Shown here in pieces: positions 1-8,818 of a stretch of 64,000 bases of DNA. Position 1 is the first letter of the stretch, and each line of letters opens with the position of its first letter. The stretch spans positions 1,984,001-2,048,000 of the forward strand of contig NZ_CP054258.1 of NCBI RefSeq assembly GCF_024181585.1, in the 5' to 3' direction. This stretch comes from Treponema socranskii subsp. buccale. Its GTDB lineage: Bacteria > Spirochaetota > Spirochaetia > Treponematales > Treponemataceae. Position numbers and translations under genes: made by a program. The notes beneath the pieces are model-generated. The model was not told the origin of the DNA, ran no database searches, and saw nothing but the letters and a program-made list of their open reading frames with translations.

Positions 1-401
1 CCGGGAGTGCCGACGACGATTTCAACGCCGCGTTTCAAATCGCGTATCTGAGACAGCATCGACGCGCCGCCGTAAACGACGCAGGTGCGCGGAAATTTTC
101 CGTCGGCGAAGGACTGCATTTCGGTGCACGTCTGAACGGCAAGTTCCCGCGTCGGCTCAAGGATGAGCGCTTTGACGTGATCGCTTCCGCCTCTCAAGCG
201 CTGCACGAGCGGCAAACCGAATGCGGCAGTTTTTCCCGTTCCCGTACGCGCGCGCGCGATGACATTTGCGTCTCCGTCCAAAAGGCGCGGAATTGCGAGA
301 ACTTGAATCGGAGAAGGAGTGACAAAGCCTTTACGGGCTACTGCGGCCAGGGTCTGTTCGTCCAGACCGAGGTCTTCGAAAGAGATGTCTTCTGAATCCA
401 T
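1..401 (-). CDS. DEAD-box RNA helicase, N-terminal part (runs off the window)
   Basis: The reverse complement encodes the first 133 residues of a DEAD-box ATP-dependent RNA helicase. In order it shows an F-motif and Q-motif region (FEDLGLDEQ, then TPSPIQVLAIP), Walker A as ARTGTGKTAAFGLP, motif Ia PTRELAVQ, a GG element (VVYGGAS) and motif Ib as VVGTP at the window edge. The DEAD and SAT motifs and the C-terminal RecA lobe lie outside. The ATG at 401 begins a typical short helicase N-terminus (MDSEDISFEDLGL); no strong Shine-Dalgarno precedes it. It is transcribed divergently from carD. Such enzymes remodel RNA in ribosome assembly or mRNA decay; which paralogue this is cannot be told from the N-terminus. 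Confidence 0.9.
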   Translation of the reverse strand, partial: MDSEDISFEDLGLDEQTLAAVARKGFVTPSPIQVLAIPRLLDGDANVIARARTGTGKTAAFGLPLVQRLRGGSDHVKALILEPTRELAVQTCTEMQSFADGKFPRTCVVYGGASMLSQIRDLKRGVEIVVGTP

Positions 402-633
402 GTGTATACCTGTACCCTGCGGGCAAACGCCCGCCCCTGATTTGTGTGACGGGACTGACAGGAAGCACTATACAGGATCCGGAAAATCGACAGATGCGGC
501 TTTATATGCCGCGCATGCGTCCATCAGACACAGCACACATAATGACACAATAGCGTAAATAACAAACAATTACAAGTGAAAATCGTGATATAATTTGAAA
601 TAGTTCGCATATATTACCGTTTTTTAGAAACGC

Positions 634-661
634 TTTACGGCATCCGGTTTACGGCATCCGG
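634..661 (+). repeat. Tandem duplication of a 14-bp unit
   Basis: The unit TTTACGGCATCCGG occurs twice head to tail, immediately upstream of the carD promoter. The second copy runs up to the -35 hexamer. It could be a duplicated regulator site or a simple replication slip; nothing else in the window shares it. Confidence 0.6.
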
Positions 662-662
662 T

Positions 663-691
663 TTGATTTTTTTGCCGCCCTGTGGTATACT
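663..691 (+). promoter_or_regulatory. Sigma-70-type promoter of carD
   Basis: TTGATT (663-668) and TATACT (686-691) are separated by exactly 17 bp. The expected transcription start is near 698, only a few bases before the carD ATG at 700, so the transcript would be leaderless or nearly so. No Shine-Dalgarno sequence is present. Confidence 0.6.
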
Positions 692-699
692 GCAGCGAT

Positions 700-1746
700 A
701 TGGCAAAAACTACGAATCCGAAAAAATCGGCAACATCCGAAGCAAAAGCAAAGACATCGGCAAAAGCGAAAAAAGCTCCCGAAAAGTCTGCAAAAGCCGC
801 ATCCAAAACCGGTGCAAAAAAAAGCGGAAAATCCGCTGCAAAGCCGGCGGCGAAAAGCTCGGCAAAAACGGGCACGAAAACTGCGGTAAAAAAATCGGCA
901 ACATCCGAAACAAAAGCAAAGGCATCGACAAAAGCGAAAGAACCCGCGAAGGCGGCATCTTCAAAAGTAGCGGCAAAATCCGCATCGAAACTTTTAACGA
1001 CGAAGAAAGCCGTCTCAAAAAGCACATCTCCGAAGACGGGAGCAAAAACAGGCGCAAAGGCGGCTCATCCGAAATCCGCTGCAGGAAAAGCGTCTTCAAA
1101 AAAATCGAAATCTTCGAGATTCCGCGTAAATCAAAAGATCGTCTACCCCAGTCAGGGCGTCGGAAAAATCATCGCCATCAATGACCAGCTTTTTAACGGC
1201 GAAATGGTGCCGTATTACAATATCTATATCGAAGCGTCGGATATGACCGTCATGGCACGTGTTGAATATGCCGAAGAACTCGGTATCCGCGCCATCGTTT
1301 CCGCTTCCGAAGCGGAAAAAGCGCTCAACCTGCTTTCCGACGATTTCGAACCGATCACGTCGGATTGGAAGCTCCGCTACCAGATGAACCTCGACCTGCT
1401 CAAAAAAGGAAGCATCAACGACATCGCAACGATCGTGCGCTGCCTGTACAACCGCAGCAAAGTAAAAGAACTTCCGATCCTCGAACGAAAGCTCTACGAT
1501 TCCGCACGCAAACTGCTCGAAGATGAAATTTCGTTTGCGACGGGGAAATCGCTCAAAGAAGTCGAAACGCTTATCCATATCAAACTTGAGCCGCCGGGAT
1601 CCGCACCCAAAGTCAAGCACGTCATCAACATCGACGATGACGAAGACGACAACCTCATGGACGATATGAACACCGGCTCGAACGAATCGGACGACGGAGA
1701 TTCTTCAGGCGATGACGATTCGTCCTACGACGACGATTCCTTTTAA
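700..1746 (+). CDS. CarD-family transcription regulator with histone-H1-like N-terminus
   Basis: This 348-residue protein has three parts. Residues 1 to about 140 are almost only Lys, Ala, Ser and Thr (repeats such as AKTSAKAKKAPEKS), like histone H1 tails or bacterial Hc1-type proteins. Residues about 145-300 form a CarD_CdnL_TRCF module (RFRVNQKIVYPSQGVGKI, then a helical domain), which in known members binds the RNA polymerase beta subunit and stabilises open complexes. The last 35 residues are an Asp/Glu/Ser acidic tail. The open frame extends to a GTG at 682, but the ATG at 700 fits the promoter better. ispDF follows after 26 bp, probably in the same operon. I infer that the basic tail binds DNA non-specifically; the acidic tail may mask it. 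Confidence 0.9.
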   Translation: MAKTTNPKKSATSEAKAKTSAKAKKAPEKSAKAASKTGAKKSGKSAAKPAAKSSAKTGTKTAVKKSATSETKAKASTKAKEPAKAASSKVAAKSASKLLTTKKAVSKSTSPKTGAKTGAKAAHPKSAAGKASSKKSKSSRFRVNQKIVYPSQGVGKIIAINDQLFNGEMVPYYNIYIEASDMTVMARVEYAEELGIRAIVSASEAEKALNLLSDDFEPITSDWKLRYQMNLDLLKKGSINDIATIVRCLYNRSKVKELPILERKLYDSARKLLEDEISFATGKSLKEVETLIHIKLEPPGSAPKVKHVINIDDDEDDNLMDDMNTGSNESDDGDSSGDDDSSYDDDSF

Positions 1747-1772
1747 TGTTTTGAAAGTAAAGCATCATAAAA

Positions 1773-2954
1773 ATGGATAAAAAGCATAAAATCCCCGCCG
1801 CCGTCATCATCGTCGCGGCGGGCGCTTCTTCACGCATGGGTAAAGGAGTGCGGAAACAGTACCGGCCGCTCGGATGCGGCACCGTTCTTTCCGAATCGGT
1901 TAAGCCGTTTTTAAAAGCGCTCGACTGCGCTTCTCTCGTTATCGCAATCCCCTCCGATGAAGACGGCGCTCTTGCACGCGATGCGCTTTATGCGGATACG
2001 GAAATCGAAACGCTTTTGCAAAAAACAAAACCCGTCTTCGTCCGCGGAGGGACGACGCGGCAAAGCTCGGTAAAAATCGCGCTTGAAAAAACCGGAGAAA
2101 AAATTACGGGCGGTATCGTTTTGATTCATGACGCCGCCCGTCCCTTCGTCACCGAACAAATCATCGTCCGTACCGCACAAGCGGCAATCGAACACGGAGG
2201 AGCCGTCCCTGCCGTTTTGCCGACGGACACGCAAAAAATTATCAACGCCGAAGGTTTTATCGTCGAACATCTCAAGCGGGAACGTATGGCTGCGGTTCAA
2301 ACACCGCAAGCTTTCGGTTTTATTCGACTGCTCGCTTCTCACCGCAAAGCGGAAAACGACGGAGAAGCATATACGGATGACACGGAAATTTGGGGAAAAT
2401 ACGAAGGAGACGTTATGACGGTGCAGGGCTCGCCGGAAAATAAAAAGATCACCTATACGGAGGATATACGGATGACGGCCTTTCGAACCGGCTTGGGCTA
2501 CGATATGCACCGCCTTATTCCGGGAAGAAAATTGATGATCGGAGGAGTCGTCATCCCGTTCGATAAAGGCGAAGATGCGCACTCCGACGGCGACGTCCTC
2601 CTCCACGCCGTAACCGATGCGCTTCTCGGAGCGGCCGCGCTCGGCGATATCGGAAGTTTTTTTCCGCCTGAAGATGCCGCATGGAAAGACGCCGATTCCG
2701 TTTTTTTATTAAAATCCGTTTGGAAAAAAATACAAAAGCACGGCTGGCACCTTATCAATATGGACTGCGTGATAAAACTCGAACGTCCGAAATTTCTTCC
2801 GTATCGCCGGCAGGTAATCGATTCGATTGCACAGGCTCTCGGAGTCGAAAGCTCTTCTATTTTCGTAAAAGCGAAAACGGGTGAAGCGCTCGGAGATGTC
2901 GGCAAAGGAGAGACCGTAGAAGCGTGGTGCACTTGTTTTCTCGGTAAAAACTGA
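1773..2954 (+). CDS. ispDF: Bifunctional IspD/IspF isoprenoid enzyme
   Basis: A 393-residue fusion. Residues 1 to about 230 are IspD, 2-C-methyl-D-erythritol 4-phosphate cytidylyltransferase (AAGASSRMG nucleotide loop, HDAARPFV, QTPQAF). Residues about 233-393 are IspF, 2-C-methyl-D-erythritol 2,4-cyclodiphosphate synthase (GYDMHRL and DAHSDGDVLLHA with the metal-binding Asp and His, then DIGSFFPP). Together they catalyse steps three and five of the MEP pathway to IPP and DMAPP. Fused IspDF enzymes are known from several bacterial groups, including treponemes. It follows carD at 26 bp with no clear Shine-Dalgarno (only GAAAG 20 bases upstream) and ends at a strong terminator shared with the convergent gene. 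Confidence 0.96.
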   Translation: MDKKHKIPAAVIIVAAGASSRMGKGVRKQYRPLGCGTVLSESVKPFLKALDCASLVIAIPSDEDGALARDALYADTEIETLLQKTKPVFVRGGTTRQSSVKIALEKTGEKITGGIVLIHDAARPFVTEQIIVRTAQAAIEHGGAVPAVLPTDTQKIINAEGFIVEHLKRERMAAVQTPQAFGFIRLLASHRKAENDGEAYTDDTEIWGKYEGDVMTVQGSPENKKITYTEDIRMTAFRTGLGYDMHRLIPGRKLMIGGVVIPFDKGEDAHSDGDVLLHAVTDALLGAAALGDIGSFFPPEDAAWKDADSVFLLKSVWKKIQKHGWHLINMDCVIKLERPKFLPYRRQVIDSIAQALGVESSSIFVKAKTGEALGDVGKGETVEAWCTCFLGKN

Positions 2955-3021
2955 ATACGCGCCGACGGCAAAAAGTCGAAGCATTATTCGGTTCGAAAAA
3001 CTTACCGTTCGCGTTTTGTCT

Positions 3022-3054
3022 GCGCCGCACTTTACCGATGCGGCGCGTTTTTTT
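3022..3054 (+). terminator. Rho-independent terminator after ispDF
   Basis: GCGCCGCA (3022-3029) pairs with TGCGGCGC (3039-3046) across a 9-nt loop and is followed by GTTTTTTT. The stop codon of the convergent coiled-coil gene lies in the T-tract, so the two genes meet tail to tail here. Confidence 0.85.
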
Positions 3055-6000
3055 ATTCGGGCATCTCGAGCACCATTTCGATTTCCGTCTGCGTGCGCTT
3101 CATTGACCTCGCGATTTCTTTTACCGTCCATCCCTGCTGTTTAAGCTGTTTGATATTGTCCCTGTCCTGCGGCGACAGGCGTTTATCCTCTTTTGCCGGA
3201 CGCTTTTCCAAATCTTTTTTTGTCAGCTGATTGAGCAGCTTGAACTTCGATTCGATATCGGTTTTAAGCTCTTCAAGGCGCGCTTCGCTTCTGCCGATAC
3301 CCTGCCGAGCCGACGTGAGCGCATCCATGCGTTTGTCGGCTTCGTCGAGAATCGCATCGAGAGATTCGAGCTTCGCCACCGCCTGAGCAAGCTTCGGCCC
3401 GCTCTTCAAAAGTTTGTCGACGTCTTTTTGCACATCTTTGATTTCTTTGGGAAGCGATTCGGTTTGACGTGTGCACTGCTTCAATTTGTCTTCAAGCGTT
3501 TTCAAAGAATCGAACGATCGGTTGACGTCTTCGTTCACACGCTCGATTATCGTCTGTTTTTGTTCAAGCCTGTCGTAAGAACCGGTAAGCGAATGCAGCT
3601 TTTCCTGAAAATCACGCACCGCAACTTCAAAGTTTTGAAGCTCATCGTACGACGTCTGTAAACCGCTTATCTTTTCGTCTATAGACCCTGAGAGATTTAC
3701 CATCTTTTCGTATTTTTGCCCGATCGAATCGACACGCGCTCTTTGCACATCGAATTCTTTCAGACGTCCGTTTATATCGTCGTACATTTTATGCAGCGCT
3801 TTGAAATTGTCGGCAAGAGAAAGAGCTGTCTCATTGTACGATGCGAGCCGGCTGAAGTCTTCGTCGAGAGCCGAAATACGTTCGTCCAACGATTTTTTCA
3901 TCGCTTCCGCTCTTTCATAGAGCTGCATTTGCGAACGCACGTTTTGGATTTCACGATTCAGCTCACCCAAACGGCTTTGCATTTCATCCTGATCGCTTTG
4001 CATTTTAAGCACGAACTTAGCCTGATTTTCGCTCGCTTGAGATTCAAACGAATTGATTTTTCCGCGAAGCTCGCTCAGCGCTTTCGTAGAATCGGCGCTC
4101 TGTCTGCTCACACGAGACTCGGTATCTTTGAGCATTTCTTCGTACATGGATTGCAGACGTGCAAGCATTTCTTCGGAACGCGACTCATACATATCGAGCG
4201 ATTCGTCGGTTTTCGCTTGCAGCTCACTGACCGAAGAAGAAAGAGCGGCTTGCTGCTCTTTCATATCCGCGGAATAATTTTGGAAATCCGCGAGAAGCGA
4301 TTCGCGCGCTTCGTCGATTTTATTTTGTGAAGACGACTTCAGCGTATCGAGCTGATCTTTAAAAACGGCGCGCGATTCGTCGAGCTGCTGTTTAAGCTGC
4401 TGTTTCCACGTATTCACTTCGGAACGTGCGGCATCGATCGTGGACGCGCTCGTCTCCTGTTGATCGCTTACGGCTTCTTCGATTTTTTTCAATCCGTCGC
4501 TCAATTCCGCCTGTACCCGCTCGAGCTCGTCGTTCATCTTCGCTTCGTATTGGGCGGCGACCGTTTTTAAATACTCGTCCGAAATCGTCTGCGTTTTGTT
4601 TACACGCTCCCGCGTTTCTTCTTCAAAACCGTCGATCGTCTTTGCAATGCCGTCGATACGCTCACTAAGCGAACCGTTCGCCTCATTGATGCCGGAAGCG
4701 ATGCGGGCAAGCTGTTCGTCGTTTTTTTCCTGAAGAAAATCGAGCTTGGCCTTCAAATCTTCGCCGTACTTCATTTCAAGCGCACGGCGGTCGTTTTCAT
4801 AATCATCCGTAAACAGCGCGAGTTTTCCGTCAAACGAATTTTTCCACACCGCCAAATCTTCGGCGATTTTATCGCTGCGCGTTTTCAAATCGTCGTCGAT
4901 GCCTTCTTCGAAATCTTTCAACTTTGCACTTACGTTTCCGAGCGCCGATTCTTTGAGCGCATCTACGGTCTGTTCCAGAGCTTGCAGCTGCGATTGCAGC
5001 GCTTCGGAATCCGCTTGTACGGAATCCGAAAATTCCTTTTGCGCTTTTTGCTGACCCGCGGTAAACGAATCGAAATCGGAAAGTACGCGTTTTCGTATTT
5101 CGTCCATCGCTTTGCGCAAATTCGCTTCAAGCGAATCGATATCCTTGCCCGACGTTTCGAGCCTCGAAAACTGATACGCCAAATCTTTTTTATACGAACC
5201 GAACTGAGAATCGATCGCATTGAGCGCATCGGATTGCTGCTGTTCGCATTGTTTCGCCATTTTGTAAATCGATTCGGTGATCGTTTTGTCAAAGTCCGCA
5301 AGTTTCGCTTCCGACTGCGCGCGGAATTTCTCGATCCGTTCATCGATGAGCCGAATCTTTTCCGCAAGTTTGGGCTCCGCGTCATCGGCCTTTTTCTGAG
5401 CTTCGTCGCAGGCTGCGCGCAACTCTTTGATCGCATCTTCGGCATCGCGTACCGAATCGTCCGTGCGGCGGGAAATTTCGACAAGCGTTTCGGAAAGAGA
5501 AGTTTTGAACGCGTCGATTTTATTTTGCACTTGCCCCTGATATTTTTCGAGACGTTCACCCGAAACGGCCGAGAATTTTTCGAACGCAGCCTTTTCCTTT
5601 TCGTCGGCGGCGGAAACGGCGTTCGCAAAGAGGTTGTTGTACCGCGACTCGATATCTTTCACTTCCGATTCGAGCATCGCACGCAGTCCTTCAAGGCTCT
5701 TTGCGTTTCCGGAAACGTTTTGCGAAATAAAATCGGACGTCGCCTTCGCTTCCGAAAGCGATGCCGCAAGATCTTTTTTGATTTTTTCGATCTGCGAAGC
5801 GTATTCTGAGCCGAGAGAATCGATGCGTTTATTGATGTCGGCTGCAACCGATCCTTCTTTTTCGTCGTATGCCGCCGCGATCGATGCCGCCTGTTTTTCA
5901 AGCAACGAAGCTTTTTCTTCGTATGACGCGTTCAGCTTTGAAAAGAGCTCATCGAATTTCGCATCGAGCGAAGCGATACGTCCGTCGTTCTTTCCGTCTA

Positions 6001-7333
6001 TCGATTCGAGCTGCTTCGAGTATTTTCCCTGCAGCGAATCGATTTTTTCGTCGTAACGCTTTGCGAATTCGTCGATATGCTGTTTGTATTTTTCATCGAG
6101 AGAAGAAAGCTGCTTTTTAATATTCGAAACGATATTGCCCGTCGAATCTTTAAACGCCGCAACCGTTTCGGACGTTTTTTGCGTAAAGGCGTTATCGATT
6201 TCGGCAATTTTCGCTTTATAGCTTTCGGACAAAGCGGCGTACCGCTCGCCGAGCGCTGCGTCCGTTTTCGCCGCGAGCTCTTTATATTTTTCCGAAAGCG
6301 CTCCGTACTGCGCGGCAAGAGCAGCGTCCGTTTCGCCTGCTTTTTTCGTGTGCTTTTCGGAAAGGAGCGCATACTGCTGATTGAGTTTTGCACCGTAATC
6401 TTCAAGCTTCTTTTTATACGCATCAGTAAACTGCATATACTGTGCGTCGTATTTTTTTATCATTTCTGCGGTACGGCTTCCGATCGCAGCATCGATTGAA
6501 AGCGTTTTGGCCGCGATCTCTTTTTGCGCCCGATCGATACGCTCGTCAACAATGGCTTCGATTTCGGCGACCTTGTCTTCGATCGTCTGCACGTATGCAT
6601 CGCTTCTCGCCTGCGCCTGTTCGCTCAAATGACGGAATGCGGTATCTTCAAGCGCATCCGCTTTTTTTGCCGCCGAATCGTATACGCCTTCTATCTCCGA
6701 TTGAAAGCGGCCAAGCGCATCGTCAGCCTGCTTTCCGAGCTCGGCAATATGTTCGGCGAGTTCCTTCGAGCGCGCATCGTATTCCTGCAGCAATTTCGTT
6801 CCGAGCAGTTTCAGCTGTTCGCCGTTTTTTTGCGAAAACTCTCCGGCAATACTCGGAATTCTCTTTTCGATTTCGTCGATCGAGTTTTTTTGCGCATCGA
6901 TACGCGCGTCGAGTTTTTCGACGATGAGCGCTTCTTTTTTCAGCCTCGTCAAATTTTCTTCGACGTTCGCCGTCATCTCCGCAAGGGAGGCGAGCGATTT
7001 ATCGTAGCCGTTGATTTTCGCTTCTGCGGCCGCGATCGCATTTTTATATTTTTGCAGCTCGTCGGCGCCTGCCAAAAAATCGTCGCGTTCTTTTTGGAGG
7101 CGTTTGATTCCTGCAGTCGCCTGAAGATATTTCGTTTCGAGCTCCGCGCCCGCACCCGCTATATTCGCATCCTGTTTTTTAAAATACTCATCAAAGCCTT
7201 CGAGCCGCTTATCGGCATACCGCTTGACTTTTTCCATCGAGTTGTTATCGCTGTCCAGTTTTCTGAATACGACGGCGATTACCGCAGCGACAGCAGCCGC
7301 TATCAAAATTGTGACGATATCCACTTTTCCCAC
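3053..7333 (-). CDS. Giant membrane-anchored coiled-coil protein (SpiroCoCo-like)
   Basis: The 1,426-residue product has one N-terminal membrane segment (IVTILIAAAVAAVIAVVF, residues about 5-22) and then some 1,300 residues of near-continuous coiled coil, rich in Glu, Lys, Ala, Ser and Asp with no proline-rich breaks. It ends in a compact basic domain (residues about 1375-1426) with a helix-turn-helix look: SPQDRDNIKQLKQQGWTVKE. The whole resembles the spirochaete-specific long coiled-coil family annotated SpiroCoCo. I infer a cytoplasmic filament or spacer anchored in the inner membrane, perhaps structural for cell shape or the flagellar compartment; there is no enzymatic motif. The start is GTG at 7333; another GTG three codons later (7324) is equally possible. 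Confidence 0.8.
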   Translation of the reverse strand: MGKVDIVTILIAAAVAAVIAVVFRKLDSDNNSMEKVKRYADKRLEGFDEYFKKQDANIAGAGAELETKYLQATAGIKRLQKERDDFLAGADELQKYKNAIAAAEAKINGYDKSLASLAEMTANVEENLTRLKKEALIVEKLDARIDAQKNSIDEIEKRIPSIAGEFSQKNGEQLKLLGTKLLQEYDARSKELAEHIAELGKQADDALGRFQSEIEGVYDSAAKKADALEDTAFRHLSEQAQARSDAYVQTIEDKVAEIEAIVDERIDRAQKEIAAKTLSIDAAIGSRTAEMIKKYDAQYMQFTDAYKKKLEDYGAKLNQQYALLSEKHTKKAGETDAALAAQYGALSEKYKELAAKTDAALGERYAALSESYKAKIAEIDNAFTQKTSETVAAFKDSTGNIVSNIKKQLSSLDEKYKQHIDEFAKRYDEKIDSLQGKYSKQLESIDGKNDGRIASLDAKFDELFSKLNASYEEKASLLEKQAASIAAAYDEKEGSVAADINKRIDSLGSEYASQIEKIKKDLAASLSEAKATSDFISQNVSGNAKSLEGLRAMLESEVKDIESRYNNLFANAVSAADEKEKAAFEKFSAVSGERLEKYQGQVQNKIDAFKTSLSETLVEISRRTDDSVRDAEDAIKELRAACDEAQKKADDAEPKLAEKIRLIDERIEKFRAQSEAKLADFDKTITESIYKMAKQCEQQQSDALNAIDSQFGSYKKDLAYQFSRLETSGKDIDSLEANLRKAMDEIRKRVLSDFDSFTAGQQKAQKEFSDSVQADSEALQSQLQALEQTVDALKESALGNVSAKLKDFEEGIDDDLKTRSDKIAEDLAVWKNSFDGKLALFTDDYENDRRALEMKYGEDLKAKLDFLQEKNDEQLARIASGINEANGSLSERIDGIAKTIDGFEEETRERVNKTQTISDEYLKTVAAQYEAKMNDELERVQAELSDGLKKIEEAVSDQQETSASTIDAARSEVNTWKQQLKQQLDESRAVFKDQLDTLKSSSQNKIDEARESLLADFQNYSADMKEQQAALSSSVSELQAKTDESLDMYESRSEEMLARLQSMYEEMLKDTESRVSRQSADSTKALSELRGKINSFESQASENQAKFVLKMQSDQDEMQSRLGELNREIQNVRSQMQLYERAEAMKKSLDERISALDEDFSRLASYNETALSLADNFKALHKMYDDINGRLKEFDVQRARVDSIGQKYEKMVNLSGSIDEKISGLQTSYDELQNFEVAVRDFQEKLHSLTGSYDRLEQKQTIIERVNEDVNRSFDSLKTLEDKLKQCTRQTESLPKEIKDVQKDVDKLLKSGPKLAQAVAKLESLDAILDEADKRMDALTSARQGIGRSEARLEELKTDIESKFKLLNQLTKKDLEKRPAKEDKRLSPQDRDNIKQLKQQGWTVKEIARSMKRTQTEIEMVLEMPE

Positions 7334-7373
7334 CCGCGCGGACTAAACCGCTTTATCGATTATATCACATCTT

Positions 7374-8072
7374 CTATTGTAACACAATTTTCCGCAATTG
7401 ACGATAGTCGCAAAAAGAAATATCGGCTTTTCGACAAGACATACCTAAAAGATTCCGCCAGCGCGGTCCGAAATGTGCCGTTTTCATGCCTGCATTTTTC
7501 GCTCCGACGACATCGTATTTGACGCTGTTTCCGACATATAAAATATGCTCCGGCGCCACGCCCAGTTTTTCGGCAAGCACGCGAAAGGGATGCGGCGACG
7601 GTTTCAGCGCACCGGTAGTTTCCGTACCGAGCAAAACATCGCAGTATTTTTTAAGTCCCCATAGGCCGCCTTTTTGTTCGGGAGGAAAGTCCGACATGAG
7701 CGCAATTTTCAAACCCGCAGCATGGAACGCTTGAAACGTTTCTTCGACGTGAGCGCACAGCGGAATCGATTCGAAAAGCGATGAAAGTCCCTTGTACACG
7801 ATCCGCTCAAGCCGCTCTTTCGCCGTATCGACGCTGCATCCGATCCGCTTCGCAAGCATTTCGGCCTGCGCCGCATAAAAATCGTCGAGCACACCCATAT
7901 CGTGAATCTTCGAGCGCACGATCCCGTACTGCAAAAAGAATTGATTGAATCTGAAAAAATGAAACATCATGCGCACATGCAGATCGCGCGGCCTGTATAA
8001 TGTGCCGTCGATATCGAATGCAACCGCCTGTATGTCTCCGATGTTCGCTGTAAGCAATCCGCACCTCTTCAC
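7374..8072 (-). CDS. HAD-superfamily hydrolase (phosphatase-like)
   Basis: This 232-residue protein has the four HAD motifs: DIDGTLY (motif I, nucleophile Asp about residue 20), MSDFPP (motif II Ser region), a Lys in TGALKPSPHPF (motif III), and YVGNSVKYDVVGAKNAG (motif IV Asp). A helical cap lies between motifs I and II, as in the phosphoglycolate phosphatase/HAD-1A group. It probably hydrolyses a small phosphoester; the substrate is unknown. The start is uncertain: GTG at 8072 keeps the full frame, while a TTG five codons downstream has AAGAGG six bases before it. It lies 40 bp upstream of the coiled-coil gene on the same strand and may be cotranscribed with it. Confidence 0.85.
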   Translation of the reverse strand: MKRCGLLTANIGDIQAVAFDIDGTLYRPRDLHVRMMFHFFRFNQFFLQYGIVRSKIHDMGVLDDFYAAQAEMLAKRIGCSVDTAKERLERIVYKGLSSLFESIPLCAHVEETFQAFHAAGLKIALMSDFPPEQKGGLWGLKKYCDVLLGTETTGALKPSPHPFRVLAEKLGVAPEHILYVGNSVKYDVVGAKNAGMKTAHFGPRWRNLLGMSCRKADISFCDYRQLRKIVLQ

Positions 8073-8197
8073 CCAAGCTTACCGTAAAATTCGACGATTA
8101 ACAATAGCGAAAGCGCAGACGGCCGATATAAAAAAAATAATCCGAAAAACACGATCCGAAAATATTTTCGGCGTACCGCAAAACCGAAAGCAATATA

Positions 8198-8611
8198 TCA
8201 CTCCTTTTCCCGCAGCTTTTTCAATCCGCCCATTTTATTAATTATTAAATCGATGATATATTCCGTTCCGATCGCAACGGGTATGTATATAAGAGCTAAA
8301 AAGCCGCCCGTGAACGGCGCAAAACTTCTCCCCGTATCGTTTATCCAATCGGACATCGCTTTTTGCTGTTCCGGAGTTATTTCAGCGCCTCCGAAAAAAC
8401 CGTCGCCGTCCAAATCAAACGAGTTTAATCTTTGTTCCAGTCGTATATCGATTATCTTTACGATCACCAAAATCGATACGTATAATACAAGGGCTTGCAG
8501 CACTCCGAGCAGCACATTGCGTATATTTCCTTTTGACCGTTTTTTTGCTTTAACAAAAGCGGTAAGCATGTAAAAAACGATCTGTATTACGATAATAATT
8601 ATTAATTCCAT
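8198..8611 (-). CDS. Small membrane protein with an EF-hand-like loop
   Basis: I do not recognise the family. The 137-residue product has three hydrophobic segments (residues about 1-20, 34-54 and 98-118). Between the second and third lies DLDGDGFFGGAE, which fits the canonical 12-residue EF-hand calcium loop (Asp at 1, 3 and 5, Gly at 6, Glu at 12). A single loop with little flanking helix could bind calcium weakly or as a dimer, on whichever side of the membrane that segment faces. The C-terminus is basic (KKLREKE). The gene stands alone, 125 bp upstream of the HAD gene. Confidence 0.7.
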   Translation of the reverse strand: MELIIIIVIQIVFYMLTAFVKAKKRSKGNIRNVLLGVLQALVLYVSILVIVKIIDIRLEQRLNSFDLDGDGFFGGAEITPEQQKAMSDWINDTGRSFAPFTGGFLALIYIPVAIGTEYIIDLIINKMGGLKKLREKE

Positions 8612-8818
8612 CTTGCAAAAATCTTAAATCGATTACACTCATATTTCACGATACGATTTTAAACCTCGCACACATACATCGCACACTGTTTACAAATTGT
8701 CATGCGGCAAAATACCCTTACAAATCTTTTGCATCTTGAAAATATTCCGCGTAGACTTGCAGATGAACATCTTTATTTTCTTCGGTCGTCACGAAAATAT
8801 CGTACACCTGCACATTCC

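Noticed and set aside
682-702. GTG start at 682 for the CarD gene
   Set aside because: It falls inside the promoter, before the -10 hexamer, so it would not be transcribed; ATG at 700 fits.
3716-7522. Long plus-strand frames across the coiled-coil gene
   Set aside because: These are shadows of the minus-strand coding sequence; their composition (Phe, Arg and His rich) and missing ribosome sites show it.
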